NCBI RefSeq assembly: GCF_902705855.1
Contig: NZ_CACSIJ010000014.1
Span: forward strand, 391,487 to 455,486
Origin: Zhongshania aliphaticivorans
GTDB taxonomy: Bacteria > Pseudomonadota > Gammaproteobacteria > Pseudomonadales > Spongiibacteraceae
Length of the DNA: 64,000 bases
Reading direction: 5' to 3'
The notes beneath the pieces were generated by a model. It ran no database searches and was not told the origin of the DNA. It saw only the letters and a program-made list of their open reading frames with translations. Within the stretch, counting starts at the first letter, position 1; each line of letters starts with the position of its first letter. Both the position numbers and the translations under genes were made by a program. Shown here in pieces: positions 11,494 through 19,291 of the stretch.

Positions 11494-11525
11494 AATTATC
11501 ATTAAATTATAACTCAATGATAATA
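11494..11525. promoter_or_regulatory. ATGATA-type inverted repeat at RHH gene promoter
   Basis: AATTATCATT (11494-11503) and AATGATAATA (11516-11525) form an inverted repeat with 9 of 10 positions matching and a 12-nt spacer. It abuts the ribosome-binding site of the RHH gene and shares its half-site with the pckA promoter. Confidence 0.6.
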
Positions 11526-11642
11526 TTAAGATATCGCGCGGCAATGATCCATTAATTTACGTAATTAGACGTGGTGCATTGTGTCATGAGGGTTGAGGTA
11601 GGTCTGTGATCAGCTGAGGCAGATTAGTTGTGTTTGCTGGAG

Positions 11643-12509
11643 TTACTGTAAAGTGCTTCTAAGCTCATCAACTTCTTGTTTTGCTTCTGTTAAAAATGCT
11701 AGGCCTTGTTCGGGGCCTATTTCTTCTAGCCCTAGCTTTTTAAACGCCGGTAATCTGGATAGTTGTGGCAGTTTGCCGTGACTGCGTTCGGCAAGGTAGG
11801 TGTGGTAGCGAGCGACTAGAATAAGGTCGGCTAGGTCGGCTTGCGGGGATTTGTCTCTCATCCAGTTTTCGCGGTTAAGGCCGACTTGAACGAGCTCTTC
11901 GTCAAATTGCCAGTTGTGCAGTATGAGTCCGCTAATCTTGCCGCTAAATTCGGCGAGTAATTTTTGTAATTCGCCGGGGGCTGCGCAGAGTTCTGGGTAT
12001 GACTTAACATTTGCCAACAGTGGCAGCGCGCCAATATCTTGGAGTAGCCCTGCGAGCAGTGCGCGGTCAGGATCAAATTTACAGTGCCGAGCCATTACAT
12101 GGGCGAGTGCGGCGGTGTGCACACTGCGTTTCCAAATATCCCGCATATAGCTTTTTACGGTTGGATCCTGAATAAGGAACAAGGTTTTTAAGGCGTAGCT
12201 CGCGGTAAAGTCGCGGGCGGCGTTGAGGCCTAGGCGCTGGATGGCGGCGCTAAGATTACGGGCGGGCCTGCCTCGGTTGTAATGTGCGCTGTGACTAATT
12301 TTTAGTAAATAGGCGCTGAGGCCGGGGTCCTGTTGGATGAGTTTTGCAAGGTCGCTTATTTCTAAATCTGCTTGGTTAATGGCGACGCGAATGTCGATCG
12401 CAATATCTGGAAGGCTCGGTAATTCTATAGTGCCGGCGCGCAACGAGTCCGCCACAAACTTTAAAAGCTGTGTTTTGGGCGGTGTTGCTAAAGCTTCTGT
12501 TGCCGGCAT
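11643..12509 (-). CDS. HDOD domain protein
   Basis: A 288-residue cytoplasmic protein with one HDOD domain covering about residues 15-230: LPSLPDIAIDIRVAINQ, the DPGLSAYLLKISHSAHY helix pair, ALKTLF and LLAGLLQDIGALPLL. HDOD proteins are usually signalling adaptors in motility, chemotaxis or cyclic-di-GMP pathways. The family's HD dyad is lost: the usual GLLHDIG is GLLQDIG, so phosphohydrolase activity is unlikely. No other output domain is attached, and its neighbours (RHH gene, ybiT) do not suggest a pathway. Confidence 0.85.
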   Translation of the reverse strand: MPATEALATPPKTQLLKFVADSLRAGTIELPSLPDIAIDIRVAINQADLEISDLAKLIQQDPGLSAYLLKISHSAHYNRGRPARNLSAAIQRLGLNAARDFTASYALKTLFLIQDPTVKSYMRDIWKRSVHTAALAHVMARHCKFDPDRALLAGLLQDIGALPLLANVKSYPELCAAPGELQKLLAEFSGKISGLILHNWQFDEELVQVGLNRENWMRDKSPQADLADLILVARYHTYLAERSHGKLPQLSRLPAFKKLGLEEIGPEQGLAFLTEAKQEVDELRSTLQ

Positions 12510-12590
12510 TATTGAGTCTATTCAGTACAAATGACCTTACACTGTCAGGCTTGTACGTTTTTTACTCAATAGGGGCTTGCCGTAGTGGAG

Positions 12591-12624
12591 ATTGAAGGCC
12601 GACGCGACTATGTCGGCCTTCAAT
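12591..12624. terminator. Strong hairpin downstream of ybiT
   Basis: ATTGAAGGCCGAC (12591-12603) pairs perfectly with GTCGGCCTTCAAT (12612-12624), a 13-bp stem with an 8-nt loop directly after the ybiT stop on the minus strand. There is no clear U-tract, so it may protect the 3' end rather than terminate intrinsically. Confidence 0.55.
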
Positions 12625-12633
12625 TGGTTTGAT

Positions 12634-14229
12634 TTACTTGGCGAGCGCCAGTTGATGCGACAGAAACTCGTCGTAGCTTCCTTGGAAATCAATCAGTTGC
12701 TCGTCTTTAATTTCGACAATGCGGGTTGCTAACGACGACACAAACTCACGGTCGTGGCTGGCGAAGATCAGCGTGCCTTCGTAGTGCTCTAGGGCTAAGT
12801 TGAGCGCCTCGATGGCTTCCATGTCCAAGTGGTTGGTCGGTTCGTCCATGATCAAGACGTTGGTGTCTTGCATCATGAGCTTGCCGAACAATAGGCGGTT
12901 TTTCTCGCCGCCGGAACACACTTTGGCGCGCTTGTTAAAGTCGTCTGATGAAAATAATAGGCGGCCTAAGGTGGCGCGAACAATCTGGTCGTCGTGTTCT
13001 GGTTTGCGCCAGCGGCTCATCCAGTCGAAAAGATTTAGGTCGTTATCAAAGTCGTCGGTGCTGTCCTGTGGGCAGTAGCCTAAGGTGGCGTTCTCCGCCC
13101 ATTTAACAACACCTTCGTTGGCGCTTAACTCATTCATTAGGCAGCGTAAGAAAGTGGTCTTGCCCGCGCCGTTTTCGCCTAATACGGCCAAGCGGGTTCC
13201 CGCGTCTAAAATCATGCTGCCTTTTTTGAACAGGACTTCGTCAAAACCGTGGCCGATGTTCTCAAGGGTTAGGGCTTGGCGGTGAAGCTTTTTGTCTTGT
13301 TTGAAACGAATATAGGGCGACTGGCGGCTAGAGGCTTTGATTTCATCTAGCTGAATTTTGTCTATTTTCTTAGCGCGCGACGTCGCTTGTTTTGCTTTGG
13401 ATGCGTTGGCAGAGAAGCGGCTTACGAAGGCTTGTAAGTCGGCAATTTGGGCCGTTTTCTTGGCGTTCTGGGATTGCATGCGCTCGCGTGCGGCGGTGGC
13501 CGCGGTCATAAAGTCGTCGTAGGTGCCGGGGTAAACACGCAGCTCGCCGTAATCGATGTCGGCCATGTGAGTACACACTTCGTTTAAGAAGTGACGGTCA
13601 TGGGAGATAATGACCATGGTGCTTTTGCGATCGTTAAGCACGCCTTCCAGCCAGCGGATGGTGTTGATGTCCAAGTTGTTGGTTGGCTCGTCCAACAGCA
13701 AAATATCTGGATCAGAGAATAGTGCCTGCGCGAGTAGTACGCGGAGCTTCCAGCCGGGTGCCACTTCACTCATGGGGCCAAAGTGCAGGTCTAGTTCAAT
13801 GCCCGCGCCGAGTAAGATTTCGCCAGCACGGCTTTCTGCGCTGTAGCCGTCCAATTCCATGAACTGGGTTTCAAGATCGGCTACTTTCATACCGTCTTCT
13901 TCAGACATTTCTGGCAGAGAGTAAATACGTTCCCGTTCTTGCTTTATTTCCCACAGTTCGGTGTGACCCATGATGACGGTGTCGATGACCGAATATTCCT
14001 CAAAGGCGAACTGGTCTTGGTGCAGCTTGCCGATGCGCTCATTGGGGTCTAGTGACACATTGCCGGAGCTGGGCTTTAAACTGCCGTCCAGAATCTTCAT
14101 GAAGGTGGACTTGCCGCAGCCGTTTGCGCCGATAAGGCCGTAGCGATTACCACCGCCAAATTTAACGGAGATGTTTTCAAAAAGCGGCTTGGCACCAAAC
14201 TGCATGGTGATATTTGCGGCGGAAATCAA
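12634..14229 (-). CDS. ybiT: ABC-F ATPase YbiT
   Basis: A 531-residue soluble protein with two ABC domains and no membrane segment, collinear with E. coli YbiT (530 aa), a ribosome-associated ABC-F translation factor. First Walker [11 protein letters not shown] and Walker [13 protein letters not shown]; second Walker [11 protein letters not shown], signature SGGEKNR and Walker [12 protein letters not shown]. The linker between them (about 230-320) holds the charged P-site tRNA interaction motif region with [12 protein letters not shown]. As in YbiT, the first signature is degenerate (APGWKLR). The gene is monocistronic with a strong 3' hairpin. Confidence 0.92.
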   Translation of the reverse strand: MISAANITMQFGAKPLFENISVKFGGGNRYGLIGANGCGKSTFMKILDGSLKPSSGNVSLDPNERIGKLHQDQFAFEEYSVIDTVIMGHTELWEIKQERERIYSLPEMSEEDGMKVADLETQFMELDGYSAESRAGEILLGAGIELDLHFGPMSEVAPGWKLRVLLAQALFSDPDILLLDEPTNNLDINTIRWLEGVLNDRKSTMVIISHDRHFLNEVCTHMADIDYGELRVYPGTYDDFMTAATAARERMQSQNAKKTAQIADLQAFVSRFSANASKAKQATSRAKKIDKIQLDEIKASSRQSPYIRFKQDKKLHRQALTLENIGHGFDEVLFKKGSMILDAGTRLAVLGENGAGKTTFLRCLMNELSANEGVVKWAENATLGYCPQDSTDDFDNDLNLFDWMSRWRKPEHDDQIVRATLGRLLFSSDDFNKRAKVCSGGEKNRLLFGKLMMQDTNVLIMDEPTNHLDMEAIEALNLALEHYEGTLIFASHDREFVSSLATRIVEIKDEQLIDFQGSYDEFLSHQLALAK

Positions 14230-14550
14230 TGTTGTATACCCAATGAGTGATGAAGTAAAAATTGCTAAAAGAGGACGATGTGCGGGGCGCGTACTATACG
14301 GGTTTCTTGGTCTCAGGTCGAGGTATGGCTTGGAATTGACGTGATAATCCGCGAAAACGATGTCAATTCGTGCTATGCGGCGCCATTTGCCGCCACCTTA
14401 GCGACTGAGCGAGCATGGAATAAGTGAAAGTAGTCCTTTTATTAGTGAGTGTCGTTAATTAACAGCGAAGTCGTCGTGCGCCGCTATTCTAATTTTTACT
14501 GGTCAGCGTAGTTTATGGGTATCTGATAAAACCATAAAAATGAGGTAGCT
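14230..14550. other. Divergent intergenic region ybiT / lipid block
   Basis: 321 nt without a gene. It contains an 8-bp inverted repeat GAATTGAC (14333-14340)/GTCAATTC (14362-14369) with a 21-nt spacer, a copy of the TGTCGTwAATTAACA motif at 14450-14464 shared with two other promoters of the lipid block, and a GAGGT ribosome-binding site before 14551. Confidence 0.6.
14450..14467 (+). promoter_or_regulatory. Shared lipid-block motif, copy 1
   Basis: TGTCGTTAATTAACAGCG, about 100 nt before the start at 14551. It differs at one base in 15 from exact copies at 19175 and 23514, all in the same orientation relative to the downstream plus-strand gene. Confidence 0.55.
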
Positions 14551-15342
14551 ATGAATAATGATACGCGGGAGCCAGTACCGCTCTGGGCCAGATTCTTTTT
14601 GGCCTTTGCGGATATAACCATCTTCAACGCCCCAGGTAAGCCCTTTATGAAAGTGGCTTGGGCGGTGGATTTACACAAAATATTCACCCTCTTTATTATT
14701 TACGGCATGATGAGCTACTACGGCAACTTTAGTGTGGGCGCGTGGGTGTTTTTGGGCTTGCACGGCATATATGGCTACTGCTGGCTGATCAAAGATTTCG
14801 GTTTTCGGGATCATCAATTAGAAAACAAACTGAGCTTTCTAGGCTTTATAAATCTCTATGTACTATTGATAGCGTGGTATTGGTTGATGCCGTGGTTGTT
14901 TATTGCGCGCGCGATTGAGCCTTCCGGCTTGGTGCTGTTTTTCGCGATAGCCATCCACACTCTAGGTGTTGTAACCATGGTGGCTGGTGATGGCCAGCGT
15001 CATTGGATTTTAAAGTACCGCAGTCAGCCGGGTCTAATTCGTGAAGGTATGTACCGTTACACCCGCAATCCAAATTACCTCGGTGAGCTTATGTTGTATG
15101 CGGCTTACGCATTGCTCGCTAATCATTGGATTGCTTGGGCTATTTACGGGTATATGGCGATTTATTTTCTTGCGCGTATGAAGGGTAAAGATAATGCCAT
15201 TTCTCGTCATCCCGGCTGGGCAGATTATAAAGCGCAGTCAGGCTTGGTTATTCCTTGGGCGCTTATTAATGGTCGGGCAGTAATGGATCGCATCTCTAAA
15301 AATAATAAGAAAACAAGGGAGTCACAATTACATGAAAAATAG
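14551..15342 (+). CDS. Integral membrane enzyme, S5AR/ICMT-like (DUF1295-type)
   Basis: 263 residues with about six hydrophobic helices. The C-terminal half carries the signature of the isoprenylcysteine methyltransferase / steroid 5-alpha-reductase C-terminal fold: YRYTRNPNYLGE (about 169-180) and a later RHPGWADYKAQSG block. Members are either NADPH-dependent enone reductases or SAM-dependent methyltransferases acting on lipids in the membrane; the sequence alone does not decide. Placement at the head of the lipid block, with the shared upstream motif, favours a steroid- or terpenoid-modifying role. It overlaps the next gene by 11 nt, indicating coupled translation. Confidence 0.72.
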   Translation: MNNDTREPVPLWARFFLAFADITIFNAPGKPFMKVAWAVDLHKIFTLFIIYGMMSYYGNFSVGAWVFLGLHGIYGYCWLIKDFGFRDHQLENKLSFLGFINLYVLLIAWYWLMPWLFIARAIEPSGLVLFFAIAIHTLGVVTMVAGDGQRHWILKYRSQPGLIREGMYRYTRNPNYLGELMLYAAYALLANHWIAWAIYGYMAIYFLARMKGKDNAISRHPGWADYKAQSGLVIPWALINGRAVMDRISKNNKKTRESQLHEK

Positions 15343-15715
15343 TCGTGCTTGGCGGGGCTTCTTCCAGTTCTCCGCCATTTTTAATTTTACCGCTGCGTTT
15401 GCCATGCTGTTTGCTCCTGAGTTGCTGTTCAAGATTTTAATGATGAGCGACACGCTAACGAAGGAAGCCATTCCATGGCTACATCAATTTGCCGGTTTGG
15501 TCTTGGTGTTCGGTATGGGGTATTGGGTTATTTCAAGAAATCCTATGCTCCATAAAGATATTGTCTGGATGGGCTGTATAGGGAAAATAGTGGTGTTTTC
15601 TTTGGCGTGGATTGATATCGCGCTATTTAATGCACCGGTGGGTTTTGGGATTTTGGTAATAGCTGATTTACTGTTTGCGATATTTTTTGCGATGGTATGG
15701 CGGGCTAAGGAATAA
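15332..15715 (+). CDS. Small four-helix membrane protein
   Basis: 127 residues with four predicted membrane segments: about 10-32, 48-68, 78-100 and 105-124. I do not recognise a specific family; DoxX-like small membrane proteins have similar topology. Its ATG lies inside the end of the S5AR/ICMT-like gene (11-nt overlap), so the two are very likely translated together and may form a membrane complex or be a helper pair. Confidence 0.65.
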   Translation: MKNSRAWRGFFQFSAIFNFTAAFAMLFAPELLFKILMMSDTLTKEAIPWLHQFAGLVLVFGMGYWVISRNPMLHKDIVWMGCIGKIVVFSLAWIDIALFNAPVGFGILVIADLLFAIFFAMVWRAKE

Positions 15716-15764
15716 TTTTTTTCTGGTGAAACTGCGTAGTTGAGCCGGCTTGAATGACTTTAAT

Positions 15765-15793
15765 ATTAGCTTGGGCCTCTAAACCAAGCTAAT
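15765..15793. terminator. Hairpin between convergent genes
   Basis: ATTAGCTTGG (15765-15774) pairs perfectly with CCAAGCTAAT (15784-15793) around a 9-nt loop, between the plus-strand membrane pair and the minus-strand reductase gene. U-tracts are poor on both sides. Confidence 0.55.
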
Positions 15794-15829
15794 CCTCAAT
15801 CAAACAAACCGGTTCAATCTATTCCCCCG

Positions 15830-16951
15830 TTATTGCCAAGGGTTGTTCATGTATCCCAGTTTATGGAATTTCTCGATGAGTTCGCGGTGACCAAATGCCC
15901 CGGCGGCTGACTGGAAACCCACCGCCTTAAGTTCACCATTTAATAAGCGCTCCGCAGCCTCTGTGCAAATTTCACCTGTAAAGGTGTAGGGCGCATTTAA
16001 TGATAGCGGGAAAACGGTAGTGACTTGGCGGCCTTGGCCAATACAGGTAATCACGGTGCGGTGAATATCTGGGCTGTCTTTGGGCGGCTCTGCGGGCGTC
16101 ATTTCATCGCCAAACTGATTGGTTAGTGCTTCTTTTTGCTCTTGGTTCATGCCAACAGATTCTTTGTTAAAGCGATGAATTAACGCAACCACACCCTCTA
16201 TAATTTCATCACCGAAGGCGGTGAGCACTTTACAGTTGATAACACGGTCGTCGTGTTCGTACCAAACCGGCTCGCAGCCACCGCTCCAAGGTAGGGCAAG
16301 TGCGGGTTGCGACATATGAGGAGCGGTAATGGTGAAGTGGCGGTCACCTTGCCATTCAATCATTTCATTATTTTTCAATAAATACTGTGGATTGTTCACC
16401 ATGCGCAGGAATGATTTTGTAGACGCCTGGGAAGGTAGTGCATCATTAATTTGATAGCTTAGATCCAAGCTGTCGACGCCTTCGGTTTCAAGTACAACTT
16501 CAGCCGCTAGCGCACCGGCGCACCACATATAGCTATTTGCGGGACTTAGTAACAAGTTCTTTTCGGCGAAGGCTTTGCCATATTGATTACGAACTGCAAT
16601 AACAAAATCCTGTTCACCGGTGGTGTCCAAGTAGTGGCAGTTGGTTTCAAGACAGGTTTCAACCACTGGCCACGCCAATTGCATAAATGGCCCTGCGACA
16701 TTGATAACGACTTCAACTTTTTCGAATAAAGGCAGTAACTCTTCTCGGGTGTTTGCGGCCTGAACAATCGTGGCCGGTGCCTTGCACCCTAGTCGTTCCT
16801 CTACGATTGCTAACGACGCCTCTAATTTTTCTTTACTTCTACCTACAAAGTAGAAGGGCATATTGCGTTGCGAAAGGCACTCGGCGACTAATTTTCCGGT
16901 ATAGCCACTGGCACCATAGATGAGTATGCGTGGTGAATCAGACATGGTCAT
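15830..16951 (-). CDS. Saccharopine dehydrogenase-like NAD(P)-binding reductase
   Basis: 373 residues with an N-terminal Rossmann domain: ILIYGASGYTGKLVAECL, then GRSKEKL, VVINVAGPF and CHYLDTTGEQDF. This is the saccharopine-dehydrogenase-like family that includes mycobacterial trans-acting enoyl reductases and membrane-lipid reductases, not lysine-pathway saccharopine dehydrogenase itself. A short C-terminal region closes the fold. It is divergent from an AraC-type regulator (30 nt or more of shared upstream DNA), suggesting it is that regulator's target. The substrate is unknown; lipid or steroid enone reduction fits the context. Confidence 0.75.
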   Translation of the reverse strand: MTMSDSPRILIYGASGYTGKLVAECLSQRNMPFYFVGRSKEKLEASLAIVEERLGCKAPATIVQAANTREELLPLFEKVEVVINVAGPFMQLAWPVVETCLETNCHYLDTTGEQDFVIAVRNQYGKAFAEKNLLLSPANSYMWCAGALAAEVVLETEGVDSLDLSYQINDALPSQASTKSFLRMVNNPQYLLKNNEMIEWQGDRHFTITAPHMSQPALALPWSGGCEPVWYEHDDRVINCKVLTAFGDEIIEGVVALIHRFNKESVGMNQEQKEALTNQFGDEMTPAEPPKDSPDIHRTVITCIGQGRQVTTVFPLSLNAPYTFTGEICTEAAERLLNGELKAVGFQSAAGAFGHRELIEKFHKLGYMNNPWQ

Positions 16952-17113
16952 GCTCCGTTATTTTATTGTTAGGAAATTATTTTGAGCCATTTCAATAATA
17001 AAAATGGCGGTGATTTAAAGTATCGAAAGCGCATGATTTTAAGAATGCGAAATCCGGACAGGCGCTTGCGAAATACGGACGCCGGTGATAGCTTGAAAAG
17101 AAAAGAGCCTTGT

Positions 17114-18130
17114 GTGAAGCCAAAATATCATTCCGCAAAAACGATACTTTCGCCACTAACGCGTCTGCGTGAAGAGGGTGTTTCGGTTGGTCAGGCTTTA
17201 ACGGGCACCGGCTTGTCGCTGTCGATTTTGAATAAGCCGGAACAGCATGTGAGCTTGAGTCAGGAGCTGATGTTTTTGAGGAATTTGCGCAAGGCTACGG
17301 CTAATCCAGCTATTGGGCTAAAAGTGGGGGCGTGCTATCCATTAAGCTTATTCGGTATTTATGGTTACGCCTTGATGAGTGCGGCAACGATTAGCGATGC
17401 GTTAAAACTCGCCTACGAGTATGTAGAGCTTAGCTTTGCGTTTTTTGAGCACAGTTTGTCGTTCAGTGGTAATCACGTTGTTATGTGTATGAGCTCGAAC
17501 GATTACAGTGCTGACGATATCGCCATGCTTAACGAGCGTGAAATGATCGCCACCCTGATGATTCTTCGCGGTTTGATGGGCGAAGATTTTCGCTTGCACT
17601 CGGCAACCTTGCGCAATGCGCCGCAAACGTCGATGTCAGAGTACGAGAAATATTTTGAATGCACGGTTAGCTTTAATGCAGACAATAATGCACTGATTTT
17701 CTCTGCAGAATTACTTCATATTCCAGTACTGCAGTGCGATAGCGATACCGCCAGCCTATGTATTGAGCGGTGTGAGCGCTTAAAGGCAAGATTGACAGAG
17801 GAATATAATATTGTTGATGAGGTGCGTGAATTAATACTTTTGCGGCCAGGTTACTTTCCAAATATTGATGAGTTGGCTGGTAAGTTAAATATGTCTGGCC
17901 GAACCTTGAGACGTAAGTTGTCTGCGCATGGTGTTGGCTATCAAAAAATACTAGATGATTTGCGCTTTGAGTTGTCGAGGGAGTATTTGTATACCACTAA
18001 TATTAGTGTGGAGCAGATGTCGATATTATTAGGTTATAGTGATCCCGCACATTTTTCTCATGCCTTCCGCCGTTGGGCGGGTGTGTCGCCGTCTGATTTT
18101 CGCTCGGCGTTTATCGCTGAATCTCGGTGA
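17114..18130 (+). CDS. AraC-family transcriptional regulator (OruR-like architecture)
   Basis: About 338 residues from the GTG at 17114; the frame is open back to a TTG at 16982, but that extension is basic, lacks a good ribosome-binding site and exceeds the usual family length. The N-terminal two thirds is the arabinose-binding-like domain of OruR/ArgR-type AraC proteins (GLKVGACYPLSLFGIYGYALMS). The C-terminus has the double HTH: IDELAGKLNMSGRTLRRKLSAHG, then ISVEQMSILLGYSDPAHFSHAFRRW. It faces a second regulator of the same type, and their 3' ends overlap by 73 nt. It probably controls the adjacent reductase and lipid block. Confidence 0.85.
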   Translation: MKPKYHSAKTILSPLTRLREEGVSVGQALTGTGLSLSILNKPEQHVSLSQELMFLRNLRKATANPAIGLKVGACYPLSLFGIYGYALMSAATISDALKLAYEYVELSFAFFEHSLSFSGNHVVMCMSSNDYSADDIAMLNEREMIATLMILRGLMGEDFRLHSATLRNAPQTSMSEYEKYFECTVSFNADNNALIFSAELLHIPVLQCDSDTASLCIERCERLKARLTEEYNIVDEVRELILLRPGYFPNIDELAGKLNMSGRTLRRKLSAHGVGYQKILDDLRFELSREYLYTTNISVEQMSILLGYSDPAHFSHAFRRWAGVSPSDFRSAFIAESR

Positions 18131-19143
18131 CGTAAATCGCTGGGATTAACGCCGGTCCAGCGTTTATAGGCGTGGCAAAAACTAGATGAGTCTGAGTAAC
18201 CTAGTCTCACGGCAATTTCTTCAATCGTGAAGGTGGTGCTTTGCAAATATTCTATTGCTAGGTTGCGGCGCACATCTTCAAGTATATCTTTGTAGCTGCT
18301 GCTTTCTGCGCTTAATTTGCGCTGCACGGTTCGCGCAGTCATATTTAACGGTTCGGCAATGGTTTCTAGCGTAAAAATTTCTCTGGGCGACGACAAAATA
18401 TGATTGCGAATAATATCTGAAAATGTACTGTTTCTAGATAGCTGAGCACATATTTTTTCACATTGATTACCGTATATTCTCGCGGTTTCTGGTTCTGACT
18501 GTGCCAGTGATTGGTATAGCAGTTTACTGTCAAAGGCGTAGTAATTTTCCGCCGAGTTAAAGTGCACTGGGCATTTAAAATAGTCGCTATATACGTCTGC
18601 GTATGAGGGCTTTGCCTGCTTTAAATGGACTTCGAGAACGGGCAGGTCCTGACCGAGGGCTTCTTTAAAAATGGTATGGGACGCAACTAGGCCGCGATCA
18701 ATCATGTACTGATAACTGCCGCCAAGGTCTCTGAGTTTTTCTAGGCTGACATAGGCTCGGTCTCCACGCACGGTGGTGTTCCATAGCATGTACGTCCATG
18801 TCATTAATATATTTTTGTATAGAACGGTCATGCCTGCCAGTAGGTTTTCGCTGGTCATAATCGCCAGCCCCAGTAATCCGTAGGCCGATAAGTGATAGCG
18901 GCCCCCAACGATCAAACCAATTTCGGGAATATTAATTCCGCGGATAACTTCTGTGGTGAAGCTCAATTCTTGGTGGGGTGTTAGCTCGTAGGTTGGGTCT
19001 TCCAATGCCTGTGCGGGAATGCCGGCCACATCTAGCATCGGTGCCGGATCGAGTTTGTGTTCCTTTAGTAAGGATATCAAGGGGTTGAGCCCGTAGCTTA
19101 GGTGTCTAGCGGGTGGTGTGCTTAATGACGACCTTAGCTCCAT
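18058..19143 (-). CDS. AraC-family transcriptional regulator, second paralogue
   Basis: 361 residues with the same architecture as its convergent neighbour: sensor domain with GLIVGGRYHLSAYGLLGLAIMTS and C-terminal double HTH with IAEPLNMTARTVQRKLSAESSS and IEEIAVRLGYSDSSSFCHAYKRW. The last 20 or so residues (rich in Lys, Arg, Asp) are encoded antisense to the HTH region of the neighbouring regulator. It is divergent from the acyl-CoA dehydrogenase operon; the 148-nt intergenic region contains a copy of the shared motif, making it the prime candidate to read that motif. Confidence 0.86.
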   Translation of the reverse strand: MELRSSLSTPPARHLSYGLNPLISLLKEHKLDPAPMLDVAGIPAQALEDPTYELTPHQELSFTTEVIRGINIPEIGLIVGGRYHLSAYGLLGLAIMTSENLLAGMTVLYKNILMTWTYMLWNTTVRGDRAYVSLEKLRDLGGSYQYMIDRGLVASHTIFKEALGQDLPVLEVHLKQAKPSYADVYSDYFKCPVHFNSAENYYAFDSKLLYQSLAQSEPETARIYGNQCEKICAQLSRNSTFSDIIRNHILSSPREIFTLETIAEPLNMTARTVQRKLSAESSSYKDILEDVRRNLAIEYLQSTTFTIEEIAVRLGYSDSSSFCHAYKRWTGVNPSDLRHRDSAINAERKSDGDTPAQRRKA

Positions 19144-19174
19144 CGTTGGATTCTCTTATTATAATTTTAAAGGC

Positions 19175-19189
19175 TGTCGTAAATTAACA
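19175..19189 (+). promoter_or_regulatory. Shared lipid-block motif, copy 2
   Basis: TGTCGTAAATTAACA between the divergent AraC gene and the acyl-CoA dehydrogenase operon, 102 nt before the latter's ATG. It is identical over 15 nt to the copy at 23514. Confidence 0.6.
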
Positions 19190-19291
19190 ATCATATTGTC
19201 CTCTGTAAACATCTAACTTCTCAACTTGCACCGATAGTATGGTCACCTAATTTGGAATATTTATAAAAACCATAAGAATAGAGGTGAGCCA

